5,928 nt of DNA from Deltaproteobacteria bacterium. Its GTDB lineage: Bacteria > Desulfobacterota > Desulfobacteria > Desulfobacterales > UBA11574. Numbering within the stretch: position 1 is the first letter of the stretch; each line of letters begins with the position of its first letter. Below are positions 5,505-5,928 of this stretch, in pieces. The position numbers and the translations under genes were made by a program. The DNA lies in assembly GCA_019313025.1 (NCBI GenBank), contig JAFDCA010000377.1, positions 1 through 5,928 of the forward strand. The letters are read 5' to 3'. The notes below the pieces were generated by a model, which saw nothing but the letters and a program-made list of their open reading frames with translations, did no database searches and was not told the origin of the DNA.

Positions 5505-5928
5505 TTGATACCCAAATTAAATTTTACCCGGAATTTGTGGAGATTGGCGCTCAAGACATACAGGGTGTGTGTTTTGGTTGCCGGACTTACGGTTTTGTTT
5601 CTTTGTTATGGAAGCCTTGTCCATGCAGACGCCGTCTATTCATTTACAAAGATACTAGGTGGCACGGATGAGGATTTTGGCCAATCCGTTGCTGTAGACA
5701 GCAGTGGAAATGTTTATATCACCGGATCGTTTCGGGGGACGGCGGATTTTGATCCTGATGCAGGACCGGACAACCGGACATCCGCTGGTCAAGAAGACAT
5801 TTTTCTGACAAAAATAGATACCAGCGGCAACGGCAGCGTTGTTTGGACGAGGACCCTGGGGGGAGCGGATCAGGATTTCGGCCGGTCTGTTGCTGTTGAC
5901 AATAGTGGGAACGTTTATATCACGGGAT
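5505..5928 (+). CDS. secreted SBBP-type beta-propeller repeat protein, N-terminal part
   Basis: The reading frame is open from 5457 to the window edge and contains no ATG before the mature protein. TTG 5505 is preferred because AAAGGA (5488-5493) precedes it, although the 11-base spacing is long; GTG 5484 is an alternative without a Shine-Dalgarno. From TTG, residues 1-20 are basic, 21-38 form a hydrophobic core, and VHA (39-41) or ADA (41-43) offers a signal peptidase I site, so export is likely. From residue 51 come SBBP-like repeats: LGGTDEDFGQSVAVD...GNVYITG, a DFDPDAG loop, then DIFLTKID and VVWTRT, after which the next repeat starts at residue 118. Such repeats build beta-propellers in large cell-surface or extracellular proteins, often with adhesion or binding roles. 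The exact function cannot be told. The gene is cut by the window end. Confidence 0.8.
   Translation, partial: MIPKLNFTRNLWRLALKTYRVCVLVAGLTVLFLCYGSLVHADAVYSFTKILGGTDEDFGQSVAVDSSGNVYITGSFRGTADFDPDAGPDNRTSAGQEDIFLTKIDTSGNGSVVWTRTLGGADQDFGRSVAVDNSGNVYITG
5655..5928 (+). repeat. 201-bp coding repeats of the beta-propeller gene (one full, one partial)
   Basis: The unit starting CTA at 5655 recurs starting CTG at 5856, an exact 201-bp (67-codon) period. Over the 24 shared codons about 57 of 72 bases and 20 of 24 residues agree. Most DNA differences are silent, and the four residue changes are T/A, E/Q, Q/R and S/N. This points to tandem duplication followed by selection on the protein. Confidence 0.8.

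Overview
The window is bacterial. It holds one plus-strand gene at the left (mutY), a three-gene minus-strand operon in the middle (rocD, then a cyclic-2,3-diphosphoglycerate-synthetase-like P-loop protein, then arcC), and the start of a secreted beta-propeller-repeat gene running off the right edge. Strong Shine-Dalgarno sequences, compact overlapping genes, the COG2403-type P-loop protein and the SBBP repeats with DFDP loops would fit a Desulfobacterota (former Deltaproteobacteria) genome of moderate GC. That is a family-level guess; nothing here fixes the taxon.

Left part (1-320): AT-rich and without a convincing complete gene. It has a possible 17-codon tail of an upstream gene, a striking 18-bp imperfect inverted repeat (9-26 with 93-110) and a small GCAA-loop hairpin just before mutY. 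mutY (321-1388) encodes a complete adenine glycosylase with its catalytic residues, [4Fe-4S] cysteines and an unusually well preserved MutT-type Nudix box in the C-terminal domain. Its last 20 bases overlap the end of arcC, which converges from the other strand.

Middle (1369-5094, minus strand): a probable promoter near 5061-5089, flanked by an inverted repeat whose arms lie four helical turns apart, precedes rocD (ornithine aminotransferase). Then come the COG2403-type protein (58-bp gap) and arcC (carbamate kinase, 17-bp overlap). Together they suggest handling of ornithine and carbamoyl phosphate, the two products of ornithine transcarbamylase acting on citrulline in arginine catabolism. 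No transcarbamylase or arginine deiminase is present in the window. The middle protein has no assigned role in such a pathway and is the best candidate here for new biology.

Right part (4938-5928): about 570 bases of divergent intergenic DNA with candidate promoters and palindromes, then a gene (truncated by the window) whose product has a signal peptide and at least two 67-residue SBBP-type repeats. It probably starts at TTG 5505.
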